The translations under genes were made by a program, and so were the position numbers. From contig JAYKKM010000504.1 in assembly GCA_035772405.1 (NCBI GenBank), forward strand, positions 421,001 through 485,000: a stretch of 64,000 bases of DNA. Reading direction: 5' to 3'. Position 1 is the first letter of the stretch. Each line of letters opens with the position of its first letter. This DNA comes from Chrysogorgia sp. JL179-B06. Taxonomy: Eukaryota > Cnidaria > Anthozoa > Scleralcyonacea > Chrysogorgiidae. The notes beneath the pieces are model-generated. The model was not told the DNA's origin, did not search any database, and saw only the letters and a list, made by a program, of their open reading frames with translations. Below are positions 1 through 11,820 of this stretch, piece by piece.

Positions 1-417
1 CATGAGTAAATGATGGAAATAAGGTTCTGGTTCTTTGATTTTGTTTGGTGTATGATATCTTATAACAGCCTTAACTTTCATACATTTCATATATTCATTT
101 GTGTTTATTAATTGTATTTTATTTGGAAGAGATTGTTTTGTATCTGTTGTTGGATGTTGTGATTCAATGAAGTCATCTTGAAGAACATCTGGTTGAGAAT
201 CTCTATAACTACAATCATTTTATAATCTTTATAGTAATATGCAGCAAATTCTGCCAGGCATAAATTGCCAACAGTAACGCTGAATTATATTTGACTTAAA
301 AATATCAGTGTTTTCATTACCTAGTTCATTAAGTTCATCTTGTGTCTTAGTAACACGTACTTTTTTCTGCGAATCTGTACTCACAAAAACTGTTTTTGAA
401 AATATTTTCACAACCAA
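1..417 (-). pseudogene. Helitron replicase/helicase fragment (second copy)
   Basis: Reading the minus strand gives a piece of the central Helitron Rep/helicase protein: a stretch with the pattern NENTDIFKSNIIQRY, then, after a frame change, a CLAEFAAYY-like block and an RYHxPNK...PYFHHLL block. These blocks are familiar from animal Helitron proteins. The region is about 90% identical by eye to 7115-7542, so two copies of this part are in the window. Both carry the same frame break between the first two blocks, so the copies arose after decay or from a non-autonomous family. It runs off the left edge of the window. No functional protein can be made from it. Confidence 0.6.
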
Positions 418-634
418 AGTTCAGGCATTGATCTATAAATACATTCTTGTGAATTCACTTCTCTTGTAAATATGAATTGAGAACACGCCTAAGGCCGCCC
501 AAAGCCTTCTTTGCAAATAATCCCCTCGCCCGGCGCGAAGCGCCGCCCGAACGCCTGAGGGCGAGGGTGCTAATATCGACCGGCGTTTAGTCCCTTATCA
601 CGCGAGATGCAAGCGCTTCCTAGATCTAGGATCG

Positions 635-635
<1 letters not shown>

Positions 636-674
<39 letters not shown>

Positions 675-700
675 ATATATATATATGTGATATATATGAT
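636..700. repeat. (TA)n microsatellite
   Basis: A run of TA dinucleotides, interrupted in its second half by TGATATA units. It lies just downstream of a short GC-rich hairpin-forming stretch (about 520-567). Confidence 0.9.
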
Positions 701-1189
701 CAACCGTCCTCATGCGCGGCATCGGAAAATGTGGCCCTGGTAACTAGATATAGACAGAAGCTGATTGGTAGACCTCTGCATTGGAATTAATATTTAAATT
801 GCAACCGTCACATGATTGCGAATGCAAAAATTGAAACGGTGTTGAAATGGGTTTTTTGTGCGTTAAATTTGGCGTAATTTAAATTTAAATTGACGCCAGC
901 GCGACAAACCGCTTTCCGGAAGAAGCCGGCAGCCGCCATCGCCGACGGCGAAATTTATATTGCCATAAAAACCAGCCATTTCCTCACAAAATATAAAATC
1001 ATCGGATGCAGTAATGTTAGATATTATCAGCTGATTTCAAGCCGAAACTGTAGTGTTGAAGGACAAGATAATCAAAGACAGACACAAGTAAAAGGTAAAA
1101 GGACTATTATAATTATGTACTTTGTGATTGTCACGGCGACTCACCGGTTGCTCAACACAGCAATTAATTTGCCTTTTCTGCATAATTTT

Positions 1190-1243
1190 TTTTGGTTAGG
1201 GTTAGCAATTTGGTTAGGATTAGGGTTAGGTTTAGGATTTTGG
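1190..1243 (+). repeat. Short interstitial telomere-like repeat
   Basis: Degenerate units of TTAGGG/GGTTAG (for example ggttagggttag and ggattagggttagg) occur over about 50 bp. Too short and impure for a telomere; it is either a repair scar or chance enrichment. The surrounding 700-1550 region holds no gene that I can support. Confidence 0.45.
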
Positions 1244-1555
1244 TGATATTTACCCGCATTTCGTTGAATTCTAAGAGACTATAACGTCGTACGGCTACCG
1301 TACGAATAGCTATTACCTTCGGTTCAGTTCAGTTCAGTGTTTTTGACTTGACTCGCTATTATTGTTTTAATGTAATTTAAATAATTGCACACTGTATTGT
1401 GTATTTGCAAGCTCCGAAATCTAATAGAAACATTTTGAAATACTTAACAGAGAGATTTGGGAAAATTTGAAGGTGTGTAATGTTTTGAATTTTCAAAACA
1501 TATATGTACTGTATAATATTTTGACAGTTGGAATTAAATCCATGCAGTATAAAAC

Positions 1556-1668
1556 CAGGCTTGCACTGGCCATTGTGCCATCTTGTGCCAGAACAATGGC
1601 ACTTTGTGGCAGCACAATGGCTGGCCATTGTTCTGGCACAAGATGGCACAATGGCCAGTCCTAGCCTG
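1556..1668. mobile_element. Foldback (MITE-like) element with about 45 bp arms
   Basis: The sequence around ccaggcttgcactggccat is repeated as a near-perfect inverted copy ending near 1668, with only about 20 bp between the arms. The overlapping open frames here are products of the palindrome and not genes. Family unknown; no clear target duplication was identified. Confidence 0.65.
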
Positions 1669-1974
1669 TTTAAAATATATACCATTTGTTCTTTATATAT
1701 AATACTGCAGAATAGTAAGTGGTAGTACAAATTTTGGAATTGCACGTACAGTATGTTTATTATTTGATTAAAATTATAAATACTATATGCTTGATAATTA
1801 TCCTATATATACAGTGGTTTAGGGTGAAAAAACATGCATACTATTGCTGTGTTTATATGACCTGGGCCTGGCCTACAATTTTGTAGCAATAAACAAGCAT
1901 TACTATGTATACTTGTCAGTGTTAATACTTAATATATACACTGCTGTAGCGAATAAGGGAGAGCTTGTGGGGAA

Positions 1975-2764
1975 ACAGACGATACAGTACATGGATGATT
2001 GTCAAGCAAGATCATATCCTCAGAAAAATTATTCTGTGTCTCGGACGGGGATAACTTTCTGATTTCCAGTGAGATGCTCTGACCATTGAGCTACCAAGAC
2101 TCAGATGGTGAGTGAACGTTACATTGATGTATTGATTCTATTGATATAACAGCAGTGTATATATTAACACACCCAATCATTAGTCATTACTGAAATATAT
2201 AGTAACTGATGTACATAGGCAGTACATATATCATTAGAACCAGTGCATCATTGTAACCTCTCTCCATCTGAATCTCGATGGCTCAATGGTTAGAGGCGGT
2301 CACTGGCAATAAGAAGGTTATAATTTTTTCAACCAGGAATATTATGTTTCTGACGATATAATCTTGACGTCCATGTTTTGTATGCTGGCATGTATTCCAT
2401 ATATAATCTGTGTTTACAGTACTCCATCCATTATGGAACATGTTAGACCTACAAATATACTTAGCTGGCCTAGTGGGTCACAACTTATTCTGTCAATGTA
2501 AAATACAGCTTATTATTATTATGTTCACATTGGGTATGTTGACACTGTCACTACTATGTGTGTTAGCTAGATCATTGTCGACAAGCAGACTAGGCATGGC
2601 ATTCTGAATATAGGTTATAATATATATGTGCACGGTGATATAATTTAGATACTATAGTACACAATGCCATATATATGCTTTGTTACATGGCAAATATGGT
2701 ATCTGCAATCTGCATTAGGCATTATTATTAGTAGTATTATTGTTAATGCATTATTATTATTAGT

Positions 2765-2799
<35 letters not shown>

Positions 2800-3770
2800 A
2801 ATAATATTTATACAGGATAGCCCCTTCAATGCTGACACTGGTATCAATATATGGGGGTCTTGTTTTCTAACAAATTACAGTTGTTACAAATTTCAACACA
2901 TATTCACAAATGTACAGTACAATGTTACAAAAACTAATTTTAACTCAAAAGTTGTATATCCTTCACATATTGTCAATTAAGGTAATAGATAATGGTGCTA
3001 TAACATGTATGAACAGATTAATTGAAACATGGAAAATAGCTCTTTACTGGTAGATATGATGTTAAAATGCCATGGAATTTCCTAACTAGCATTACAAAAT
3101 GTAACTTGCTTCTAATACAAGAGGTACAAAACTTGGGATTTCTATTAACCAATCAGTTTCAAGTCCCGACTTAGGAAAGATCAGTTTCCCTGACATGCAT
3201 AGAGACCTATGATTATGTATTCCTGCCAGCTCCACATCACAGTAGTCCAATGTGGGTAGAATTATCAACTTACTGTATATAATCTATCTACACCAACAAT
3301 TGGAGTAGAATCCCTAATACGTCTTAGTAAATCTAATTTGAATGGACCCCTACATTTGCACTATATGCATGCCATCCGTAGACATTTGAACGAATTTGAT
3401 TTTTTTAAAGGACACTCATTGTATGATAGAGATGCACTTTCTTCCTTCAACAGCCATTGGTGTCTATATACAAAATACTGCATTGATTATTTCGTGAGTC
3501 ATCGATATTGTGATAAAAGTAATTTCTTTCATAGTGATTGATGGTAGAAACAGCAGTAGACCCCCCACTATTCTGTTGCTGCACTCAAAAATTAAAAAGT
3601 TTAATTGGGCTGCATGTATTTATTTTGATTTCCTATGAAACAATTAAATTCAGACAATACAAAGCTCTGAGAGATATTGTCCACTGAAAATTTATTTACT
3701 GTAGTTTGGCAAATGAAGTGGCTATTATCTAATTCAAGTAATTTAGAACTAACAGAAGTACTGTACTGCG
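1975..3770 (+). repeat. Dispersed 1.8 kb repeat, copy 1, with tRNA-derived parts
   Basis: This stretch is similar through most of its length to 23755-25430. Shared landmarks are the degenerate tRNA-like segment near 2040-2105 (reading minus), a second 'gatggctcaatggttag' A-box-like segment near 2278, an (AAT)n run near 2765, and the block 3338-3760. In the second copy that last block is inverted. It probably represents a SINE-containing composite repeat. Coding capacity was not recognised; the short open frames have no family resemblance that I can name. Confidence 0.6.
2765..2798. repeat. (AAT)n microsatellite
   Basis: Roughly eleven AAT units inside the dispersed repeat; the second repeat copy has a matching TTA/AAT run near 24572-24612. 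Confidence 0.9.
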
Positions 3771-3989
3771 AGATTCAAACAGCAATTGGGCGAGGGGTTG
3801 TTGCGTATACGTAATTCTAGTTATAGATACAGTATCAACCAATCATATGATTCATTTACATCAGTCATTTGCATATTGCTGACAGCATTCGCCATTTTGG
3901 ATCTTATAAGCGCTGTTTATAAAACATATCGACAAGTTGTTTATATTAAATCAACGAAAATGGACTCGACAAAAACGACCCGTATTACT

Positions 3990-4360
3990 GAAAGGCAGAC
4001 AGCTATTCTTGAGTCGAAATACGAACACGGAATGGTTGGAACTGGTTCAACTAGTTTGTTCAACTGGTGTAACTGCTCGTTAAATGACTCATTTGGAATA
4101 GACTCATCATGCACTTCACATTGCACATCAGCATTGTCTTGATCATAAATTGAATCATATGAATGAATAATATTTCCCTGATTACTTTAAGTACTTTCAT
4201 TGCCTCACTAACAGCATCTGTATTAGATTCTAATATTGCTCTGTTGTGCTCAACAATAGTTTGAACATCAGGTTCATAGAATTTTGATGCATATGTTTGA
4301 TCTGAACTTAGAAGGTTAGTTTCATCTCGCCATAGATAATAGCAGGAACCTTACAATTCT
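3990..4360 (-). pseudogene. Helitron protein fragment (central region)
   Basis: Minus-strand translation from about 4360 begins YYLWRDETNLL and continues through EPDVQTIVEHNRAILES and DAVSEAM. This matches the region of Helitron proteins that follows the block seen at 7.1 kb (PWRDE motif, then a helical linker before the PIF1-like helicase). It therefore continues, in the right order and orientation, the scraps at 11.8, 8.4 and 7.5 kb. The frame breaks further downstream, near 4190. No helicase motifs were found in the window. Confidence 0.6.
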
Positions 4361-5697
4361 CTGCCTTTATTTACCAAATTTATAATTTATTTTTAAACTT
4401 CTGGGTTTGTTTACTTTGGGCGATTCCACAAGCGCCATCGGTTCGAAACCACTTGGCATTTTTAGTGCAAAGTTTTTTAAACTTTGCAGTGTTGTGACGA
4501 GTGGCGGAAATTCACACGATATATATATAAAGTCAGTCAGTCAGTCTGTCAGTCAGTGATCGATGTGTTAACATCCGGTGGCGGCATTATTTCGTAGTAT
4601 TTTGGTACTTTAATTTACTTTGTTTTTTAATTTAATTTGTGAGTGGAAAAGTGAATCTGAAGTTCCTGGACAATGAGGGCAGACCGTTAAGTGAGTTATC
4701 AATGTGTTTTTTACGTGTATCAAGTTGTAATGCAATTAGATTTCGATATTTTGAATATTTCATAATATGTCTGGAATATTGAAGTTACTGCGGCCACTGC
4801 TCACGCGCGATCTGAAATTGATAAATAACATGGCCGGCCAAGGAGCGAGTGATAATATTTCTTCTGGAAACAGGGATTTTGTGGATTTATAGTATTAAAT
4901 ATGGTGTAGGAGAAAGGATTCGTTGTCTGTTAGGGGAAGACGAGCCTGGATATAAAATAAAAGTCTGACATTCAGGATATTTCTGTCACGTTGTCATGAG
5001 TCAACTTTCAGGTAAGCGCAGCATTTTGTCTTGTCCGAGTTTCTGTTTAATATAATGCCTTAATGGTACACAATAGACACAGAATAACCTGCGCGATTAT
5101 TTTGTTAGAAATTAGACACCATCCAGCACTTTTGTAAAGCGTATTATTTACGTTCTGTAGTTTCGCTATTTACTTCGTGTTAATTTTATCAGCATTATTT
5201 TTATTAATATTTTGAAATTTTTATTGTATATTCTTAGGCTTAATAGCAATACATGTAGATATGTTTTGGGCATGAAGGTTGTGGGTTGGATTCCCGTTTT
5301 GCGTTAAAAGCTTGAGTAACAAACAATTTACCATATTAAAGCACTGTTATAGTTGATTTATTCCTGTTGTTGAAACATAATGTAAAATTTCCTCTACTGT
5401 ATATGCCCAATATAAAGACATGCCTTGTTTCTTGGCCATTTATTGGCTGTATAATTGTAGCCTCGGAGAAATTTGGTGCTATTCCCATAATATGAATTGT
5501 CAAATAAAGAGCATTTGAAACTGCCTGAATAATTATATTATTAGCCCACATTCCTACACTAGAGATATTTTGTGATGTACAGTACCTATCAATGTTAACT
5601 CAGGGTGGGGGACACTGACAGGTTATTGACTGATTGACTATTGTGAGACAGGGGAATTTGATTTTTTTAAAAGATTTTGACACAAAATAATTTTAAT

Positions 5698-5870
5698 AGT
5701 AACTTCTTATTAACCGAGAGCGCGGTCATTACGGGAAAATATCAGACCGAGATCTTGACAGTACGGACCGGCCCATAGGCGAGGTTAGTACATAAAAGAC
5801 AGAGGTCTGATATTTTTCCCGTAATATTAACAAGCGGTCGAGGTTAATAAGAGGTTTATTATATGACATG
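5698..5870. mobile_element. Foldback element A
   Basis: Arms beginning near cttcttattaaccgagagcg and ending near cggtcgaggttaataagag are inverted copies, with inner matching blocks around cgggaaaatatcagacc and ggtctgatatttttcccg. This is the layout of a small non-autonomous foldback element. Flanks (near 5695 and 5868) are TA-rich. Confidence 0.6.
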
Positions 5871-6207
5871 GCTTTTTTAAACAACAATCAACATACTTTA
5901 CATACGTTTTGAATGTCAGAATTGTCATTTTCAATTTTTTTCTTGTTCCTCTATTGTTTTCATGATAGTAAGACTCTCTTTTAGATTGTTCATCGTCCGA
6001 CTCATACTGTACATTATTTATTGCTTAATTTACTAAATTTGTTCAATTTTTTCTGCTTTTAAAAATTTCCTATCGTTCGGCTTGTTCCTTTGTAAAGAAA
6101 ATGGTTGACAAAATCCGTAATCTGGACCATTACCGCGAAATAACGGACTGGCACGTGACGTGTCTCAGCCAATCAGAGCACGCAATTTAACCGGAAGTAG
6201 CTTGTGC

Positions 6208-6366
6208 CATATAATAATAACTACTTAATGACCAAGAGTGAGGTCTTTATGGTAAAATATCTCACCAAGATCTTGCTGTAGTGCCCAAGCACTGGCGGCA
6301 AAAGTTTGCGGTATTTTATTGTAAAGTCCGAACAGTCGAGGTTATTAAGTAGTCCATTATATGGCA
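6208..6366. mobile_element. Foldback element B
   Basis: Inverted arms start near taactacttaatgaccaaga and end near cgaggttattaagtagtcc. The architecture and several core words resemble the element at 5698-5870, so the two appear related. It ends in tccattatatggca, while element A ends in tttattatatgacatggc, suggesting a shared terminal flank. Confidence 0.55.
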
Positions 6367-7114
6367 CTTTTTATTATTACAGTATATCAAATCAATGTTG
6401 TATTTCTTGGTCTTCAGACTTCGCTTCCTTTAACGTTGTCAAAACACCGGACTAGCATTATTTTATGTTGTTTCTTTCTTGTCTGGATACTAAAATTTAC
6501 TTTTATAATGTTTATTGTTCATCATCGTTTATTTAAGTTATTTTCATCGTTTTGAGCCAATAACTCTCTTATTAGGATTTTGTGTTTGTTCCCGATAATC
6601 ACAGGGCATTAGCCAGTAAAATGTTATGCATAAACATAGTTGCCATAATGTTCTGTCCAACTTGTCACCTTTATCAACTTTGTGATTACAATAATAAAGA
6701 TCAAGAATTGTTTTTCTAACAAACAGTATATTAATAATACTGCAGCTTTATAAGCAAGAAATCTAAAATCCTGCACAGCATTAAACTTGTGTCATGCATT
6801 ATGCTACTGTTTTATTTAATATGATACATAATTCTATAAAACTTTACACTGTCCTTGGGACCTAGTTGTAACAACTAATATATCAATTCAATATATCATT
6901 CCAAGATGAAGTACTTACCGTTGTGTTTTAAATGGCTTACATTTTCGTTCCCAATCCTCACGGATGTTTTAGTTTGACTGTTTGCATGGCCTGTGTTATT
7001 GAATCTTATGGTTACTGCTTCTCTCAAAGGGACCCATTAGATGTTTCTCGCACCTTCGTCGCTCGCTCCTGGCCTACCCACTTATTAAATGCTTCCTACG
7101 CGCCTGAATAGAGC

Positions 7115-7570
7115 ATGAGTAAATGATGGAAATAAGATTCTGGTTCTTTGATTTTGTTTGGTGTATGATATCTTATAACAGCCTTAACTTTCCTACATTT
7201 CATATATTCATTTGTGTTTATTAATTGTATTTTATTTGGAAGATATTGTTTTGTATCTGTTGTGATTCAATGAAATCATCTTGAAGAACATCTGGTTGAG
7301 AATTTCTAGCCTCACTGCAATACACTACCTTATAGTAATATGCAGCAAATTCTGCCAGGCATAAATTGGCAACAGTAACGCTGAATTATATTTGAGTTGA
7401 AAATATCAGTGTTTTCATTACGTAGTTCATTAAGTTCACCTTGTGTCTTAGTACAGGTGTAACACGTACTTTTTTCTGGGAAATTTCTACTCACAAAAAC
7501 TGTTTTTGAAAATATTTTTCTCAACCAAAGTTCAGGATTCATCTATAAATACATTCTTGTGAACTCACTT
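7115..7570 (-). pseudogene. Helitron replicase/helicase fragment
   Basis: Minus-strand frames show the ENTDIFNSNIIQRY block followed, in another frame, by the CLAEFAAYY-like block and the FHHLL block, as in the copy at 1-417. It lies downstream (in the minus sense) of the Rep-domain fragment at 7906-8446, which is the order expected in a Helitron protein. Frameshifts make it non-functional. Confidence 0.65.
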
Positions 7571-7905
7571 TTCTCGTAGAGAGAAAAGTAGCACCAATTT
7601 TTTTCAAACCATTTGTAATTGCTTGAGAACATTCAGTTTCATCTCTAGTAAAATACGAGCAGACATACATGTATGTTATGCATTTATAGTGATTAAATAC
7701 AGGTTACAAGTTAACATTTGCTGTAAATCAATTAATACCTGCAACAAAGTTATTGTTAATAAAGCAGCTGTTTATTGGCCTTTTAAGTTGCAATTCAAAA
7801 TCGGAATCTAGTGAAATTGATAGAGCCCAGTAATATTCATCCTCAGTATTAGCAATTGAATTAAGAATTTCTGCACATTTAGAGATTTGCATCGTAATAT
7901 TTCTT

Positions 7906-8446
7906 TCATTGGTTTAACACTTCCTCTAAATATTTTCTGTTTGACCATAGTATGTTACTGTTTAGTATGTTACTTTTTAGTATGTTACTGTTTAGTATGT
8001 TACTGTTTAGTATGTTACTGTTTAGTATGTTACTTTTGATCTTTATTAAGAGGTACAATTGTTCTTTTTGTAAAAAATTGACCAAAATTGAATCTACAAC
8101 TAATATATTTTTACTTTCTGCAGGTTTTAGAATGATTTTGCTTTTGATAAATTTTAACTGATTGATGTAACTGTGGTTTTGTTTCCTTGTCTGGAAGGTT
8201 GGCTTGCACATGTTTATCTATAAACTCGACATAAGCTTGATTATTGTCAGATGCAAGTTTTGGGCAGTACGAAATCCATATCAATGCATGCAAGTGAGGA
8301 GATCCTCTCATTTGAAATTCAATGCGAAGTGCATAATATATTATTTTACCTATTGGATTATTTTCACTACGAAGAAGTTTAGTGAAAAATGTTTCAACAA
8401 TGTGTTGAAAATACTTTGCAACCACAACAGGATTAAGATTTAGCAT
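7906..8446 (-). pseudogene. Helitron Rep (HUH endonuclease) domain fragment
   Basis: The minus strand codes EFQMRGSPHLHALIWI, the HUH metal-binding motif of the rolling-circle replication initiator domain of Helitrons (the two histidines of PHLHAL). It is preceded by VVAKYFQHIVETFF and followed by a block ending QKQNHSKTCRK, where family members carry a Cys/His cluster. The reading frame breaks near 8200. Further on, the frame is inflated by a 15 bp tandem repeat (7948-8036). In Helitrons this domain nicks DNA for rolling-circle transposition; the catalytic tyrosine region is not recognisable here. Clearly a remnant. Confidence 0.7.
7948..8036. repeat. 15 bp minisatellite in Helitron remnant
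   Basis: Six copies of a unit like agtatgttactgttt, with single-base variants (tttttag or gtttag). On the minus strand it reads as repeated NSNIL, an artefact of the expansion. Confidence 0.85.
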
Positions 8447-10440
8447 TGAACATGTTTCATTGTAAGATAAATTTTAATTTTCTCACCAGTCAATTTGTGT
8501 TCTAGCTCATGATAATGCCATAAACCATGTTGGAATCGCAACTTGCTTTACCATGGCTACTACTACATACATAACTTTTTGACAGTATGGTGGTGTGCCT
8601 GAAATTTGCCTTAAAAACAAATATGCCTGATCTTCACAAATTAAATGTTTTAACTTTTTGTAACTTAGGATAATCTGATTATTACTAAGCGATAGCCGAG
8701 TGTTTTTCTAGCTTCTCGAGTGCCATTATAACTCGATAATCACGCAAGACAAGGTTTTTTATTTCTTTTATAAAATAACACCATTAAATTGACAATAAAG
8801 CCATGAAAAATGCAGATTTAACTGTTATTATATGCGTTGTTATGTGCGTTGCTATAGGAAGATTTTGTAGCGATTTTAGCGATGAAAATGTACTCAACGT
8901 TGCAGTTAAAACATTCTGTTGTGTTAGTACCTTGATTAGCGTTGTATCCAGGTGTTCTTTGAGTTCCTTTTGTGATTTAAACTACTTAAAATACGTCGAA
9001 ACGACAAAATTTACGCGAGGAACACGTTAGCTTATGCTTTTAATATTAGAGTTATAAGGACACAGTTTTTGAGCTCAATCAGAATTTTATAATACTAGAT
9101 GTGTCAGCTCAGCCACCAAGCAGGTGAAATGCACCTTGATCATCCTGATTATGTTTATGTGGTAATATAATTTACTCTAATACATGCATAAATGTTGTGC
9201 TTTTAATTGTTGTATGGGCATTTGTACATTTGAGTAGTGTTTCATTGTAAACATGAATTGTACAGGTTTATAGACCTACACATGTTAGGCCTGGCCTGGC
9301 CTCCGCTTAGTGTTTCGGTTTAAGTGCTTTCTGAAGGACATTATAGTAGATTTTATTACATTTCTTACAAACAATCAAATGTAAAATTAATATAATATGT
9401 GCGATCACTCGAACTAAAATGTTTCAAAATGCATAACAGGCAAATGGTTGGCACTTTTTTACTCAAGTTTTTGCTTTAATAGTCAATTAAGGAAAATATA
9501 AGCACTGAGTAACAAATATTAACTAGAATTTATAATGTCAAAAATGATGCCCTGTGTTATATAGCAAAACCTGCTACACACGTTATGTAAGCAGCCTCAA
9601 AATGATTTGTCAGTAATGAGATACAGAATGTTGCCGTAACTTTTTATCTTATTATTTACTTTTATTCTCTAATTTTTTGTTATTTTTGTTAGGAAAGGTG
9701 GTAATGTAAAGCAATGCTGGGCTTATATCTGTGTGGGCTTAATTATATACCAGCTTATATTAAATCAGAAGGTATTTTCTGTTAACAAACAGGGGGCCAA
9801 TAACTCGGGGGCTTATAAGCCAGATTGTACAGTATTTTATGATTGGGTAGGTTGATGCAGTCTCGCTGTATTAGGGGAAATGTTAGGGATTGAAAGTGTG
9901 TCAGCTCACTATTGCGACAATGCATTAAGCAGGCAAAGGGCATGTCAACCATTATGGGTTAAACAAGTACTGATATAATTTAGATAATACATAATGTTGC
10001 ATGCTCTGCTGTTGAATAGGCTATTGGGTTAATTACCATTCGAATAAATATGGCATGTGTTAATTAATATTATGATAGCAATAGAGGTCTTCCAGTGGAG
10101 TAAAATATTTATCGATAATAATCAGTGTATATGCATGCACCATTGGTCATCCACAACCTATAGGGATGTGGTGAATTATTACAGATATTTTAACATTTTT
10201 GGATATTGTGAGAATCATTATGAACCATAGCTGACATAATGCTGACTATAATCCTGTTACTGCATCCTGTCACATTACCTTTTCATGTTTGTAATATTTG
10301 TACGTGACAAACCTATTAAACTAAAACTAAACTAAACTATAAGCTAATTATTTAAATCATAAACAATTGATGCAGCTATATGTGACAAGTTAATTCTTTC
10401 TTAGTGACCGATGGTAGTATTAACACCAGAAGACTTAAAG
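8447..10440. other. Gene-free stretch
   Basis: No supported gene. A partial foldback arm (tagccgagtgtttttctag... ataactcgataatcacg) lies near 8690-8755 and resembles sequence near 21395-21475. A 75-codon open frame at 8803-9030 begins with a hydrophobic stretch but has no other support (see rejected items). Confidence 0.5.
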
Positions 10441-10443
10441 TGT

Positions 10444-10547
<104 letters not shown>

Positions 10548-10651
10548 AAAAATATGTATATAAAATGTGTTGCCCCCTAGGTTTTCCTGGCCGGTCGCCT
10601 TGACAGAATTCCTGGCTATGCCTCTGATGTAAATGTCCTCATTTTGACATC

Positions 10652-10836
10652 ACGCTGGATCTTATTCAAAAATAGCCGCTGAATTAATATTCTTTATATG
10701 CATATAAATTGGCCCTTATGACCTCGTTATCGTGAAGAAATTCAAAATAATTTTTACTCTAAAACGAGGTCATAAGGGCCAATTTATATGCATATAAAAG
10801 AATATTAAATCAACGGCCATTTTTGAATAAGGTCCA
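10652..10836. mobile_element. Foldback (MITE-like) element with about 75 bp arms
   Basis: The left arm starts ggatcttattcaaaaatagc and the right arm ends gccatttttgaataaggtcc. The arms share the long core ttatatgcatataaattggcccttatgacctcgtt in inverse orientation, with roughly 35 bp between them. A second inverted pair (catatctttgggatta / taatcccaaagatat) lies at 10835-10945, immediately to its right. Confidence 0.7.
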
Positions 10837-10967
10837 TATCTTTGGGATTATGTAACAAAATTATGAAAGTATGTAATCCCATGATACTAAACATACGAAG
10901 TTACCTACGTTTTGAGTGCTTTAATTTAATAATCCCAAAGATATATATACACGCTTTTTCAGTAAGT

Positions 10968-11095
<128 letters not shown>

Positions 11096-11429
11096 TGTGA
11101 CATCACAGTGAGGATCCGGCCTTTACGTATCAAGCAAATCTTAATCAGTGCAGGTACTGTATATTGCACTCAAAAATTAAACACTGAGTTATTTAGTTAT
11201 TCAGTTTGATGTCTAATTATTATACAATGAAATTCAGAACAACACAAAAAAGCTTGATAGTTTAAAGGCTCTCAGAGATACATGTAGTGTCTACTATAAG
11301 TAATTAATGGGTTATATATATTTTTAAGTAAAATAACTAGTTATAGCATTACGCTATGACGGCGGTCGAGGGGTTGTTGCGTATACGTATTTCCAGTCTT
11401 ATTTCAGAAGTTTTTGCCTGAAGCGGTTT

Positions 11430-11820
11430 ATGCCTGAAGTTCACCAGTCTGGTATTCCATCAACGTGCATATCATTACATACAGCTGCTTGACATGGAAT
11501 TCTACCTTTTAATACTTTTGAATGACAGGTTTTACAGATGTATTATTTTTTATCAAATGATTTTGTATCAGTAAACAGATTTTTATTGCCATATTTATTT
11601 TTTGTAACAGACCAACTGATTTTCTCTAGAGTAATCAACAGACGGAACATCTATAGTACTGTAAGGACCTTCTATTATTTTGTTGCGAAACCTAGATATA
11701 TAATAATCTATATCATGTAATGAGTGGTTATCATTTGCCTGTTTGGGTCTTTGTGCTGCTTTATCAAGTTTCTTTTCCTCTTTAAGCGGATCTATGGTTT
11801 TGTATTTTTGTTTCATCCTT
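11430..11820 (-). pseudogene. Helitron protein N-terminal fragment
   Basis: Minus-strand translation shows DYYISRFRNKIIEGPY and, after frame breaks, YICKTCHSKVLKGRIPCQA and VCNDMHVDGIPD. This cysteine-bearing N-terminal region precedes the Rep domain in animal Helitron proteins. It is the first of the collinear fragments 11.8 > 8.4 > 7.5 > 4.3 kb, all on the minus strand, so they most likely derive from one insertion later broken up by other DNA. Confidence 0.65.

Larger units (their letters stand above)
4361..7114. other. Gene-free stretch with foldback elements
   Basis: I see no coding region here. It contains two palindromic elements (5698-5870 and 6208-6366, listed separately) and otherwise AT-rich unique-looking DNA. 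A CAGT microsatellite-like run occurs near 4531-4556. The stretch interrupts the collinear Helitron fragments, so at least part of it is inserted DNA. Confidence 0.5.

Noticed and set aside
520..567. GC-rich hairpin (ccctcgcccggcgcgaagcgcc...ggcgaggg) as a terminator or RNA gene
   Set aside because: It looks like an arm of a degenerate foldback element; no transcript context.
1377..1745. Overlapping open frames on both strands around 1.4-1.7 kb
   Set aside because: They are created by the near-perfect palindrome at 1556-1668.
8803..9030. 75-codon frame starting with a hydrophobic, signal-like stretch and several cysteines
   Set aside because: A small secreted peptide is conceivable, but there is no precursor-type pattern, no splice signal and no second copy to support it.
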